Below the pieces are notes generated by a model. It was not told where the DNA came from, ran no database searches, and was given only the letters and a program-made list of their open reading frames with translations. From CAYYEF01 sp964470825 (GTDB lineage Bacteria > Patescibacteriota > Minisyncoccia > Phycocordibacterales > JAACPR01), in NCBI GenBank assembly GCA_964470825.1, contig CAYYEF010000016.1, positions 1 to 12,630 on the forward strand: a DNA stretch of 12,630 nucleotides, written 5' to 3'. Of this stretch, positions 12,621-12,630 are shown in pieces. Both the position numbers and the translations under genes were made by a program. Within the stretch, counting starts at the first letter, position 1. Every line of letters starts with the position of its first letter.

Positions 12621-12630
12621 ATAAATGGGA
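12617..12630 (+). CDS. Start of a downstream gene (partial)
   Basis: ATG at 12617 overlaps the TGA of the preceding gene, and GGGAGG about seven bases upstream gives a strong ribosome binding site. Only MNKW is visible before the window ends. Confidence 0.5.

Overview
This window is a tightly packed, single-strand gene block from the recombination and replication region of a tailed double-stranded DNA phage or prophage. All credible genes are on the + strand, most junctions are ATGA or TAATG overlaps or gaps of a few bases, and no gene-free stretch exceeds about 140 bases. Core genes sampled are about 57% GC. I cannot name the host. Several starts lack a Shine-Dalgarno (SD) sequence while others have a clear one, so the host has a normal anti-SD but tolerates leaders without one. 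No tRNA, rRNA, CRISPR array, insertion sequence, integrase or structural (capsid/tail) gene is visible.

Layout. 1-178: end of an upstream gene and a small one-helix membrane protein. 179-314: non-coding leader with a tandem hexamer and two possible hairpins. 315-1662: Sak4-like recombination ATPase, then a DUF669-type protein whose C-terminus is an SSB-like acidic tip (DDIPF). 1714-3143: two unrecognised genes, the first strikingly AT-rich, bracketed by two copies of an intergenic hairpin motif. 3188-3864: small membrane protein and small basic protein. 3861-4813: PD-(D/E)XK nuclease of the Holliday-junction-resolvase type and an ASCH/PUA-like phage protein. 4810-6996: a 728-residue fusion of an SF2/SNF2-type helicase with a DNA amino-methyltransferase. 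6996-8328: a 67-residue protein and a cytosine-C5 methyltransferase, most of which is overlapped by a 363-codon open frame in +1. 8330-10329: replication-initiator-like protein and a DnaB-family helicase. 10326-12630: a run of small phage accessory genes, including two pairs of apparent paralogues and a small sigma-region-4-like HTH protein.

How it fits together. The ATPase and SSB-like protein would pair as a single-strand annealing or strand-exchange system, the nuclease would resolve the resulting branches, and the initiator and DnaB-like helicase would load and drive the replisome. The helicase-methyltransferase fusion and the C5 methyltransferase would modify replicated DNA on adenine-N6 or cytosine-N4 and on cytosine-C5, most plausibly to evade host restriction. 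The points most worth a second look are the apparent dual coding inside the C5 methyltransferase gene, the duplicated hairpin around the AT-rich cassette, possible iterons inside the initiator gene, the helicase-methyltransferase fusion, and a sharp composition break inside one small gene. Family assignments come from recognising motifs by eye; no search was run.
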